The notes: a model not told the origin generated them from the letters alone. Shown: positions 1 to 6,847, counted from the stretch's first letter. The stretch is 7,673 bases of DNA from REDI01 sp964586865 (GCA_964586865.1 CAZPJM010000242.1:1-7673); one strand, 5' to 3'. Program-made: numbers and translations.

Positions 1-945
1 GCTTCGCCCAGCCCCGAGGCCACCCCCCCCGACCCGGTCCCCACCGCTCCCGACGGCACCCCCATGCCGCCCTGCCCCGGCGACGTCCCTGTCCCAGGCA
101 TGGTCTGTCTCGATGGGGGGCCCTTCATCCGCGGGCTGGACGGCGAGCACGCCTGCGACCAGTACGAGATCAAGTGGTCCCGGGACAACGCGAGCCCGGC
201 CGCCGAGGTGTGGGTCTCGTCGTTCTACCTGGACCGCCACGAGGTCACCTATACCGAGTACCAAGCCTGTGTCCTCGAGGGGGCCTGCCCGCCCCGCAAG
301 CCCAACTACCTGGACTTTCGGAGGCCCGATCTGCCCATGACCGGCCTGTCCTGGTACGAGGCACGCGACTACTGCCGGGCCCGGGGCAAGCGGCTGCCGA
401 CCGAGGCCGAGTTCGAGAAGGCCGCCCGGATCGGCGGAGGCCTGCACCCGTGGGGCGACGCGCCAGCCGACTGCGACAAGGCGGTCATCATGGACGAGAG
501 CGGCCGGGGCTGCGGCACCCCCAAGCGGGGCAGCCACCCCGAGAAGGGCCGACCGCTGCCGGTGGGCTCCCGGCCGGGTCATGACGGCCTGTACGACATC
601 ATCGGAAACGCCGAGGAGTGGGTGGCGGACTGGTATCAGCCGTATGCGGCCTGCGGCGAGGCCTGTGCGGGCGTGGACCCCGCCGGTCCCTGTCCGGGCC
701 AGGACACCTGCACGTCCAGCGAGACCAAGCTGGTCAAGGGGGGATCGTGGTACTGGCCTGCCGGCTGTGCCACCGGGGCCAACCGCCGCCACCACTTCCC
801 GGCCAATCAGCCCTACCACCACTTCGGCTTCCGCTGTGCCGCCTCGCTGGACCAGGCCCGGGCCCTCACCGCTTCCGGATCCGACCGGGCGGGTGATGAG
901 GCACACCCTGGTGGGCCGGATCCCACACCCGAGGCTTCGCCATGA
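1..945 (+). CDS. FGE-sulfatase (SUMF1-like) domain protein, 5' end missing
   Basis: The reading frame is open from base 1, so the start lies outside the window; the ATG at 64 is probably internal. The visible 314 residues begin with a Pro/Ala/Thr-rich linker, as often found between a signal peptide and an exported domain. An FGE-sulfatase (C-type-lectin-like) domain follows, from about visible residue 30 to 280. Signatures include PGMVCLDGGPF, SSFYLDRHEVTYTEYQAC, GKRLPTEAEFEKAAR, GNAEEWVADWY, VKGGSWYW and FGFRCA. The family includes formylglycine-generating enzyme, EgtB-type sulfoxide synthases and many non-catalytic binding proteins. The GGS segment at 739-771 lacks the cysteine pair that binds copper in true FGE, so formylglycine generation is unlikely. 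Many paired cysteines (for example C-x3-C-x8-C-x5-C at 652-711) suggest disulfides outside the cytoplasm. The stop overlaps the next start (ATGA). A related domain occurs in the lipoprotein at 1885-4719. Family assignment is firm; function is unknown. Confidence 0.88.
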   Translation, partial: ASPSPEATPPDPVPTAPDGTPMPPCPGDVPVPGMVCLDGGPFIRGLDGEHACDQYEIKWSRDNASPAAEVWVSSFYLDRHEVTYTEYQACVLEGACPPRKPNYLDFRRPDLPMTGLSWYEARDYCRARGKRLPTEAEFEKAARIGGGLHPWGDAPADCDKAVIMDESGRGCGTPKRGSHPEKGRPLPVGSRPGHDGLYDIIGNAEEWVADWYQPYAACGEACAGVDPAGPCPGQDTCTSSETKLVKGGSWYWPAGCATGANRRHHFPANQPYHHFGFRCAASLDQARALTASGSDRAGDEAHPGGPDPTPEASP

Positions 946-1130
946 CCGAAGAGAAGACCCCCTGGTTCCGGGATGGACGGTTCGTGGTGATGGCCTTCTT
1001 GACGCTCTGCTTCCTGGTTGCTCTTGGTACCGTCCTTCTCACCGTCTTCGGTCGGGAGACGGCTCCGGCGGAGCCGCCCCCGCCTCCTCCCGAGATCGGC
1101 CACGAGCTGGTCCCGTCCCGCGACGGGTGA
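942..1130 (+). CDS. small single-pass membrane protein with proline-rich tail
   Basis: This 62-residue protein starts at an ATG that overlaps the stop of the preceding gene (ATGA), with GAGG at 931-934 seven bases upstream, so the two are very likely translationally coupled. Residues about 14-36 (FVVMAFLTLCFLVALGTVLLTVF) form one strongly hydrophobic helix. It is preceded by a short charged N-terminus and followed by a tail with six consecutive prolines (45-50) and mixed charge. There is no signal-peptidase site that I would trust, so it is probably an N-terminally anchored membrane protein. I recognise no family. The coupling suggests that it works with, or anchors, the FGE-domain protein. 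The clean helix, overlap and ribosome binding site argue that this is a real gene despite its size. Confidence 0.68.
   Translation: MTEEKTPWFRDGRFVVMAFLTLCFLVALGTVLLTVFGRETAPAEPPPPPPEIGHELVPSRDG
1112..1127 (+). terminator. hairpin over the end of the small membrane protein gene
   Basis: CCCGTC (1112-1117) pairs perfectly with GACGGG (1122-1127) around the four-base loop CCGC, directly before the stop codon at 1128-1130. No T-tract follows, so it is at best a non-canonical terminator or a 3'-end-protecting hairpin. In sequence this GC-rich, a six-base-pair stem can arise by chance. Confidence 0.3.
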
Positions 1131-1172
1131 GAAACGCGGGTTGCAGGCGGTCGAAGGGCGCGGGGGGGCAGA

Positions 1173-1189
1173 CTGGCACGTAGCGTGCA
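1173..1189 (+). promoter_or_regulatory. candidate sigma-54 (-24/-12) promoter
   Basis: The sequence CTGGCACG-TAGC-GTGCA matches the sigma-54 consensus YTGGCACG-N4-TTGCW at every fixed position but one (G for the first T of the -12 element). The GG (1175-1176) and GC (1187-1188) pairs are separated by exactly ten bases, as required. The predicted transcription start is near 1200, which leaves a leader of about 20 bases holding GGGAGG (1209-1214) before the ATG at 1220. Sigma-54 promoters depend on an enhancer-binding ATPase; no such gene is in the window. The same bases contain the inverted repeat GCACG-TAG-CGTGC (1176-1188), so an operator is an alternative reading. Confidence 0.55.
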
Positions 1190-1219
1190 TCACATCCGTG
1201 GAGGCGCCGGGAGGCCTTC

Positions 1220-1786
1220 ATGACCGCGACCATCTCCACCCGTCCCGTGGCCCCCGGGGCCCGTCCCTCTCCGGTCCCGCGCTCGGCCGTCTCGGTGGTG
1301 CCCCTGGAGCGTCGCCTCCCCCACGAGGCGCCCGTCCGGAGGATGGTCGGGCCCTGGATGGAGCACCTGATGGCCCACGGCTTCTCGCCCGCCGATCTCC
1401 ACCCGGTTCGGGCGCGGATCTGGCTCGAGGAGGGGGATCCCACCGAAGATGGTCAGGCCGTGCTGGATCTGGCGGCGCTCCTGGGGGGCGGCACGACCCT
1501 CGGCTGGCGCTGGTGGGTGGACGTCCACTACGACGGTGTGCGGCATCGCACCCTGCGGCGTGCCCTGCCGGCCCACGCCGACACGGGCTGGCTGGCCATC
1601 GATCGCCCGTGTCCCCGGAGCGGCGACTGGCGGGAGGCCATCCGCGTCACCTCGCACCAGGCCCACTCGCGCCTGGCGAGCCTGTCGGATGGCCACCTCC
1701 GGGTCCGGCACGCCCGGTACCGGGGCGGCCGCCTCGAGGTCCACGGTGTCGGCGTCACCCTGCCTTCCGCCGTCCGTCCGGGGTAG
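1220..1786 (+). CDS. hypothetical protein, unknown family (188 aa)
   Basis: The ATG at 1220 has a strong Shine-Dalgarno sequence, GGGAGG, at 1209-1214, five bases upstream, and lies just after the candidate sigma-54 promoter. The protein has no signal peptide and no membrane helix, so it is probably cytoplasmic. The first 25 or so residues are rich in Pro, Ala, Arg and Ser and look disordered. The middle is rich in Trp and His (PWMEHLMAHGFSPADLHPVR near residue 45, then LGWRWWVDVHYDGVRHRTLRR near residue 95). The final third alternates charged and hydrophobic residues (SDGHLRVRHARYRGGRLEVH), suggesting beta strands. I recognise no domain; the PilZ motifs are absent. It appears monocistronic, between the promoter at 1173 and the hairpin at 1802. 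Codon use agrees with the neighbours, supporting a real gene. Confidence 0.72.
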   Translation: MTATISTRPVAPGARPSPVPRSAVSVVPLERRLPHEAPVRRMVGPWMEHLMAHGFSPADLHPVRARIWLEEGDPTEDGQAVLDLAALLGGGTTLGWRWWVDVHYDGVRHRTLRRALPAHADTGWLAIDRPCPRSGDWREAIRVTSHQAHSRLASLSDGHLRVRHARYRGGRLEVHGVGVTLPSAVRPG

Positions 1787-1801
1787 CGTCCCGGGGCCGC
1801 C

Positions 1802-1823
1802 GGGGGTCGCGCCGAGCGCCCCC
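1802..1823 (+). terminator. GC-rich hairpin after the 188-aa gene
   Basis: GGGGG (1802-1806), a bulged T, then CGC (1808-1810) pair with GCG (1816-1818) and CCCCC (1819-1823) around the loop GCCGA. The hairpin starts 16 bases after the stop codon and ends seven bases before the next promoter's -35 element, a sensible place for a terminator. There is no T-tract, so intrinsic termination is inferred from position and stem strength only. Confidence 0.42.
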
Positions 1824-1830
1824 TCCGCGA

Positions 1831-1859
1831 TTGACCCGATCGAGGGGTCTGCGTAGGGT
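1831..1859 (+). promoter_or_regulatory. sigma-70-type promoter of the three-gene operon
   Basis: TTGACC (1831-1836) and TAGGGT (1854-1859) are separated by exactly 17 bases. The -35 element matches TTGACA at five of six positions; the -10 keeps the important TA and final T. The predicted start, about 1866, lies 19 bases before the TTG start codon of the lipoprotein gene. A GC-rich -10 of this kind is expected in a high-GC genome. Confidence 0.55.
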
Positions 1860-1875
1860 GGTGCCGTCCTTCCCT

Positions 1876-1879
1876 GGAG
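1876..1879 (+). promoter_or_regulatory. ribosome binding site deciding a TTG start
   Basis: GGAG stands five bases before the TTG at 1885, the same spacing as for the genes at 1220 and 4756. It favours TTG 1885 over the in-frame GTG codons at 1858 and 1861, which lie in or beside the predicted -10 element and before the predicted transcription start. Confidence 0.6.
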
Positions 1880-1884
1880 CCCCC

Positions 1885-4719
1885 TTGCGCCCCCTTCTCC
1901 TGGTCGCCCTGGCCCTCGTCGCCCTGCCCGCGTGTCGGGCCACCTGCACCTCCGAGGCCCTGTCGGCGAGCCTGGATGCCCTCCCGGACGACCAGCCCGG
2001 GGCCACCGCCGCCCTGGTGGCGGGCCAGTGCAAGGTCGCGGATGGCCTCGCCGGTTGGCTCGCCGCCCCCGATGGCCCGGTCGACCCCGAGGCCTGGGCC
2101 GCCGTCTGCCCGGCGGGGGTGGATGCGGAGCGGCTCGAGGCCGCCCCCCGCCTGGCCGAGCGGCGCGAGGTGTATGCCGCCTGCGGCTTCGCGGATCTGG
2201 GCCTGGCCGACGTGGAGACCTTCGCCGCTGCCGAGGGGCGCCCGGGGCTGGCCGCCGCCGCCACCCGGGCCCTCCTGGATGATCCCGACGTGGACCCGGC
2301 CACCGCGCGGGCCATCGGGCGGCGCCTGCTGGGCGTGCCCGCCCTCGACCGCCCCCTCGACGGGGTGCCCCGCCTGCCGGTGGAGCCGGGAGAGGACCCC
2401 GGCCCGGTGCACGTGCAGGTCACCGCCGACGCGGTCCAGGTGGGCGAGGGCATGCTCACCCTGTCCACCGTCCGCTCCGCCCCTCCCCACGGCCCCACCG
2501 GCCACGGGGTGGAGGCCCTGGTCGATCTCGCAGAGGACCTGCCGGACAGCCCGCTCCTGGCGGTTCCGGCCTCCCTCGACGGGCCCACCCTGGCTCGCAT
2601 CCTCGCCTCAGTGGCGCCCCAGACCCCCGTGCGCCTGCTGGCGGTGGCCACGGTGGACGGCCGGGACCACCTGCCCACCGACGTAATGGTGGGGGCCCCG
2701 CACGCCTCCCCGCGGCGGGTGGCCCGCATGGGCCCACACGCGGGCGGCTTCACCCTCTACGACGCCGACCCCGAGGCGGTCCCCCCCGTGGACGGGACCC
2801 CGGTCCCGCCGGTCGAGGGCTGCCCCGCGCCCGGGCCCACCCTGTGCCAGGCCACCGTGTCCGACCTGGTGGGCTCCCTCGCCGAGGCCGACGGGCCGGT
2901 GGCCGTGTCGACGCGGGTCTCGACCGGGGAGCTGGCGGCCCTGGCCAGCCGGGTCCCGGACCTCCACCTCGACGGCGCCGTGGCTCCCTGCCTCGACCCC
3001 CCGGCCGGCATGGTGTGCGTCCCGGGCGGACCGGTGCTGGTGGGCGACGGCCGCGGCGCCCCCGGCGGGGAGCCCGCGCTGGTCTCCCTGTCCACCTTCT
3101 ACCTCGACGCGCACGAGGCGAGCGTCGCCGACTACCAGGCGTGCGTCGATGCCGGAGCGTGCGGGCCGGTGCGGCTGGCCGACGATCCCGCGCTGCCCGC
3201 CACCCCGCTCACCTACGTCGAGGCGATGGCCTACTGCGCCTACCGGGGCAAGGTGCTGCCCACCGAGTGGCAGTGGGAGCGCGCCGCCCGGGGCCTGGAC
3301 GGGCCCCGCCAGGACCTGACCCCCAGCGAGGGCCCCGGCGATCCGACCCCCTCGTGCGCCATCGCCCGGCATGCCGGCTGCGGCGACGGGCCCCGACCGG
3401 TCACCGAGGGCGAGACGGTGCGGGGCTTCCGCAACCTGCTCGGCAATGTGGCCGAGTTCACCCGCACCATGCCCGGTCGACTCCGCGAGGACTGTGGCGC
3501 CGCCTGCCAGGGGTGGGACCCCCTCGGCCCCTGCGATGGCGCGCCCATGTGCAAGGGGCGGATCAGCCGCGTCGTCCGCGGGGGCAGCTTCGACGAGCCA
3601 GCCTCCACCACCACCCCGGCCTGGCGCACCGACCTGCGCAAGACCAGCCGCCGCGATGGCCACGGGGTGCGCTGCGCCAGCGAAGGGCCGGTCCTCCACA
3701 CCTTCCCCCCTCGCTGGACGGCCGAACCGCCGCCCGAGCCCGCCCCCCCGGCGCCGCTGTCGGACGCCGCCCGGGCCATCCTGGCCGGCATCGCCGAGGA
3801 CGCCATCGACGAGATCCCCGAGTGCACCGACGGCCGCCGTGGCTACTCGAAGGTCGATTGCAAGGATCCCACCCACTACATCTACCCGAACGAGGACCGC
3901 GGCCACGTCACCTACCCCTACCTGCGCCACCGGGGGGGGGCCCTGCTCGGGGTGGGCTCGGACCAGAACTACACCTTCGCCGCCGTGGCGCGGTCCGAGC
4001 TGCTCTTCCTCATGGACTACGACGCCATCGTCGTCCACATCCACCGCGTCAACCAGGCCTTCGTCAAGCACGCCGAGACCCCCGAGGCCTTCGTGGCGCT
4101 CTGGGATCCGGCCAATGCCGAGGAGGCCGACCGGGTCATCGCCGCCGAGTGGGAGGGGGATCCCCTGGTCGACGTGTACCGCCGGACGCGGCGCTCCCTG
4201 AACCGGGTCATGCACCGCCACTACACCCGCACCCTCGAGCCCAGCGAGTCGGGCGCCACCTCGTGGCTCCGCGATGCCGGCCACTACGCCTGGATCCGCA
4301 ACCTCTGGACCGGCGGGCGGGTGGTGACCCTCAAGGGCGACATGCTGGGGCCCAACGCCATGCAGGGCGTGGGGGCGGCCCTCCACGAGCTCGGCGTGCC
4401 GATGCGGATCTACTACACCTCCAACGCGCCGAATGCCTGGGGCGGCGAGATGACCGACAGCTACAAGCGCAATGTCCGCTCCTTCCCCATGGACGAGGAC
4501 TCGGTGGTGCTGCAGGCCCTCGGCTGGACCAACGAGTTCGGCCAGACCGGCCACTGGCACTTCAACGTGCAGCACGGCCCCGACGCCCAGGAGCGGCTCG
4601 GGCGGGACGGCTACCGCTGGCTCTGGCAGGTGGTGCGCCCCTACCGCAACACCGATGATGTGGATCTCACCCTGTCCGGGCTCCCGGGAACCTGGGAGGC
4701 CGCCCATCGTCGGGAGTGA
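1885..4719 (+). CDS. multidomain lipoprotein: ExbD-like region, FGE-sulfatase domain, LIC_10091-like C-terminal domain
   Basis: This 944-residue protein starts at TTG. That start gives a compact lipoprotein signal, MRPLLLVALALVALPAC, with lipobox LPAC and lipidated Cys17; longer versions would bury the signal. Residues about 18-170 are Ala/Asp-rich and helical. Residues about 175-262 (from VHVQVTADAVQVGEG to LAVATVDGRD) faintly resemble ExbD/TolR-type periplasmic domains; this call is weak. Residues about 370-600 form an FGE-sulfatase domain (MVCVPGGPVLVG, STFYLDAHEASVADYQAC, GKVLPTEWQWERAAR, LLGNVAEFTR, VVRGGSFDEP, HGVRCA) lacking the copper-site cysteines of FGE. After a Pro-rich linker (605-627), the C-terminal third resembles LIC_10091-family proteins, which have a methyltransferase-like fold: YPNE (667-670), LLGVGSDQNYTF (motif from 689), FLMDYD, LKGDMLGPNAM (around 818) and IYYTSNAPNAW (around 843). 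It is the first gene of an operon, 36 bases before the peptidase gene. A run of nine G lies at 3932-3940. The three-part architecture is unfamiliar to me and the function is unknown. Confidence 0.88.
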   Translation: MRPLLLVALALVALPACRATCTSEALSASLDALPDDQPGATAALVAGQCKVADGLAGWLAAPDGPVDPEAWAAVCPAGVDAERLEAAPRLAERREVYAACGFADLGLADVETFAAAEGRPGLAAAATRALLDDPDVDPATARAIGRRLLGVPALDRPLDGVPRLPVEPGEDPGPVHVQVTADAVQVGEGMLTLSTVRSAPPHGPTGHGVEALVDLAEDLPDSPLLAVPASLDGPTLARILASVAPQTPVRLLAVATVDGRDHLPTDVMVGAPHASPRRVARMGPHAGGFTLYDADPEAVPPVDGTPVPPVEGCPAPGPTLCQATVSDLVGSLAEADGPVAVSTRVSTGELAALASRVPDLHLDGAVAPCLDPPAGMVCVPGGPVLVGDGRGAPGGEPALVSLSTFYLDAHEASVADYQACVDAGACGPVRLADDPALPATPLTYVEAMAYCAYRGKVLPTEWQWERAARGLDGPRQDLTPSEGPGDPTPSCAIARHAGCGDGPRPVTEGETVRGFRNLLGNVAEFTRTMPGRLREDCGAACQGWDPLGPCDGAPMCKGRISRVVRGGSFDEPASTTTPAWRTDLRKTSRRDGHGVRCASEGPVLHTFPPRWTAEPPPEPAPPAPLSDAARAILAGIAEDAIDEIPECTDGRRGYSKVDCKDPTHYIYPNEDRGHVTYPYLRHRGGALLGVGSDQNYTFAAVARSELLFLMDYDAIVVHIHRVNQAFVKHAETPEAFVALWDPANAEEADRVIAAEWEGDPLVDVYRRTRRSLNRVMHRHYTRTLEPSESGATSWLRDAGHYAWIRNLWTGGRVVTLKGDMLGPNAMQGVGAALHELGVPMRIYYTSNAPNAWGGEMTDSYKRNVRSFPMDEDSVVLQALGWTNEFGQTGHWHFNVQHGPDAQERLGRDGYRWLWQVVRPYRNTDDVDLTLSGLPGTWEAAHRRE
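3932..3940 (+). repeat. nine-G homopolymer inside the lipoprotein gene
   Basis: Nine consecutive G residues encode part of Arg-Gly-Gly just before the GVGSDQNY motif of the LIC_10091-like domain. The frame is intact here. Loss or gain of one G would remove most of the C-terminal domain, so the tract is a possible slippage or sequencing-error site. Confidence 0.75.
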
Positions 4720-4755
4720 TGGGGCCGCCTCTCGCCGGGCGGTCCAGGGACCTTC

Positions 4756-6834
4756 ATGATCCGTCGCGCACTGCTCACGGCCCTGCTCATGGCCCTGACG
4801 CCGGGGGGCCGGGCCGTTGCCGGGCCCGAGCCCGTGGTGGTCCTCGACGGGGCGCTGCCTCCGGGGAGCCTCACCCGCGGCACCTGGGCCGTGCGGGCCG
4901 CGGGCGTGGCCCGGGCCGCCGGAGCGCCCGGCCACATGGACGTCCTGGTGCCACCCGGGCCGGCCTTTCGCGACGGGGTCGTCCACGCTGAGCTGGACCT
5001 GGCGGAGCGTCCGAACGTCACGGTCCTGCTGCGGGCCCACACCCGACATGCCCCTGGCGGGGACCCCGAGGGTCTCTCGGCCGTGGGCCTCACCATCGAC
5101 CGGCGGGGGATCCGCTGGGATCGCTGGGATGCCGGGGTCACGCTCCCCATCGGGCCGCGGGTCCCGGCCGACGTGGGGGGTCGCCCGGTGCGGATCACCC
5201 TCGAGGCCCGAGACCGGGTGCTGCGGGCCACCCTGGTCCCCCGGGACGGCGGCGCGTCGGTCACGGCCGTGGTCCAGGACGCGGGCAGCGGCTCGGGCCG
5301 GGCCGGCATCCGTGTCCATGACGACGGCACGAGCGCCCTCCGACGGCTCGAGGTGGTCCCCGAGCCCCTCGACGCCCCCGTGGACGGGGACCCGGCCGCG
5401 CCCCTCGGCGTGGAGCGCTTCGTGCTGCTGCCGGCCGATGAGCGCTCCCTCGTGCCCGAGGCGCTGGCTGCCACCATCCTGGGCACCTGGCCCTACGACG
5501 AACGGGGCCATCTGGGGCTCCTCCTTCCCGACCAGGCCGCGCTGGACCGCCTGCGTCAGGCCGGCGCCACCCCCGAGGTCCGTCCCCTCGTGCCCTTCTG
5601 GGCCTGGGACCCCGACGTCCGGGCGGCTGCCGGGCGTGTCCCCGTGGGCCCCGAGGGCCCCGACTTGACCCGATCCTACAAGGATGCTGGCATGGTCGAG
5701 GTCATCCTCCGGGACTGGGCCGAGCGGTACCCCGAGCACACCCACCTGTTCGAGCTGGAGCAGAGCCACCGGGGTCGCCCGCTCCTGGCGCTGCGGATCA
5801 CCGACCAGCCCTCCAGGTACGAGCCCGACGAGCCCGCCGTCCTCCTCCAGGGCGCCATGCACGGCAGCGAGCTCCTCGCGACCGAGTACGTCCTGGATGC
5901 CGCCCAGCGCCTGCTCCGGGGGATCGGCGCCGATCCGGCCTGGACCCGGCGCGCCGAGGGCCTGGACATCTGGGTGGTGCCGCTGGTCAACCCCGACGGC
6001 AACGACGTCGTCCATCGGATCACCCGGTTCGGCGGGCGCAAGAACGGCCGGGACACCACCCCGGACGGCCGGGTGGGCCCCTGGGAGGGGGTGGACCTGA
6101 ACCGCAACTTCCCCCTCGGCTTCGGCCGTGACGAGCAGGCCAGCCGGTCCTTCCCCAACGCGGCGCACCACCGGGGGCCCCACCCGCTCTCCGAGCCCGA
6201 GAGCCGGATGGTCCACGATCTGGCCGAGGCCCTGCGCTTCGCCGCGGCCCTCTCCTTCCACACCAATGGCTCGATGATCCTGGTGCCCTACAGCCTCGAG
6301 GGCGTGCCCCAGACCGAGCCCCACCTGTTCTGGGGTCTGGCCGAGGAGATCGTGGCGGACGTGCCCGTCCAGCCCTCGGGCAAGCCCCTGCGGGTCCGGC
6401 GGATGATCTACCCGGTGGACGGCTCGGATCAGGACTGGCTGGCCCACCGCTTCGGCACCGCCGCCTACGTGGTCGAGGGGAGCCATCACAACCCGGTGGA
6501 CCCGACGCTCCGGCGGGCCAGCATCGATGCCCTGCGCCCGCTCGTGCCGAGCCTGCTGGACCGGGTCCTGGACGGCCCCCGGGTGTCGGGCCACGTGGTC
6601 GAGGCCGACGGCACCCCGGTCGAGGCGGTGGTCACCGTGGATGCGGTCCAGCAACGTGCCGGGGAGGCCTGGACCAGCCGCCCCTCCGATGGTCGCTTCG
6701 ATCGCCTGCTGCCGGCCGGTGGGGCGGTGCGTGTGACCGCCACCTCCCTGGATGGCCGGAGCGCCTCGGCCACCGTCCGGGCCCAGCCGGTGGGCACCGT
6801 CCGTCTGGTCCTGCCGCCCCCCGCGGCGCCCTGA
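4756..6834 (+). CDS. secreted M14-family zinc carboxypeptidase
   Basis: This 692-residue enzyme should cleave C-terminal residues from peptides, or peptidoglycan stems, outside the cytoplasm. A Sec signal peptide (residues 1-22) ends in AVA before Gly23. Residues about 24-205 look like a concanavalin-type jelly-roll domain, closing with GRAGIRVHDDGTSALRRLEV. A propeptide-like stretch follows (about 220-300). The M14 domain spans about 305-600: zinc ligands HGSE (His369, Glu372) and His502 in LSFHTNG, substrate-binding DLNRNF (447-452), Tyr552 in MIYPVDGSDQDW and catalytic Glu574 in YVVEGSHHN. The Tyr-Glu spacing of 22 equals that of Tyr248 and Glu270 in carboxypeptidase A, and the other spacings are close, so the enzyme should be active. 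Residues about 610-690 resemble a carboxypeptidase regulatory-like beta domain (VSGHVVEADGTPVEAVVTV). AGGGA at 4746-4750 precedes the ATG by five bases. Thirteen bases separate its stop from the Nudix gene. Substrate is unknown. Confidence 0.9.
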   Translation: MIRRALLTALLMALTPGGRAVAGPEPVVVLDGALPPGSLTRGTWAVRAAGVARAAGAPGHMDVLVPPGPAFRDGVVHAELDLAERPNVTVLLRAHTRHAPGGDPEGLSAVGLTIDRRGIRWDRWDAGVTLPIGPRVPADVGGRPVRITLEARDRVLRATLVPRDGGASVTAVVQDAGSGSGRAGIRVHDDGTSALRRLEVVPEPLDAPVDGDPAAPLGVERFVLLPADERSLVPEALAATILGTWPYDERGHLGLLLPDQAALDRLRQAGATPEVRPLVPFWAWDPDVRAAAGRVPVGPEGPDLTRSYKDAGMVEVILRDWAERYPEHTHLFELEQSHRGRPLLALRITDQPSRYEPDEPAVLLQGAMHGSELLATEYVLDAAQRLLRGIGADPAWTRRAEGLDIWVVPLVNPDGNDVVHRITRFGGRKNGRDTTPDGRVGPWEGVDLNRNFPLGFGRDEQASRSFPNAAHHRGPHPLSEPESRMVHDLAEALRFAAALSFHTNGSMILVPYSLEGVPQTEPHLFWGLAEEIVADVPVQPSGKPLRVRRMIYPVDGSDQDWLAHRFGTAAYVVEGSHHNPVDPTLRRASIDALRPLVPSLLDRVLDGPRVSGHVVEADGTPVEAVVTVDAVQQRAGEAWTSRPSDGRFDRLLPAGGAVRVTATSLDGRSASATVRAQPVGTVRLVLPPPAAP

Positions 6835-6847
6835 TCCCGGAGGCCCC

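Noticed and set aside
64..66. ATG at 64 as the true start of the first gene
   Set aside because: The frame is open back to base 1 with a Pro-rich linker typical of the inside of an exported protein, and no ribosome binding site precedes 64.
739..771. Functional formylglycine-generating enzyme and a partner sulfatase
   Set aside because: The copper-binding cysteine pair after GGS is not in place and no sulfatase gene is visible in the window.
1018..1884. Extension of the lipoprotein frame upstream to 1018
   Set aside because: It overlaps two supported genes in another frame, is Arg/Pro/Gly-rich without domains, and would place the lipoprotein signal inside the protein. The promoter at 1831-1859 also lies within it.
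2844..4658. A 604-codon plus-strand frame inside the lipoprotein gene
   Set aside because: Its composition is Arg/Pro/Gly-rich, the shifted reading of a GC-rich gene, and it lacks motifs; the overlapping frame carries clear FGE and LIC_10091-like motifs.
4720..4755. Independent promoter for the peptidase gene
   Set aside because: The 36-base gap has no -35/-10 pair with suitable spacing; a shared transcript is the simpler reading.
6752..6847. Earlier in-frame ATG for the Nudix gene
   Set aside because: It overlaps the end of the peptidase gene and puts about 30 Pro/Arg-rich residues before the lipoprotein signal. The ATG at 6848 has GGAGG at the right distance.
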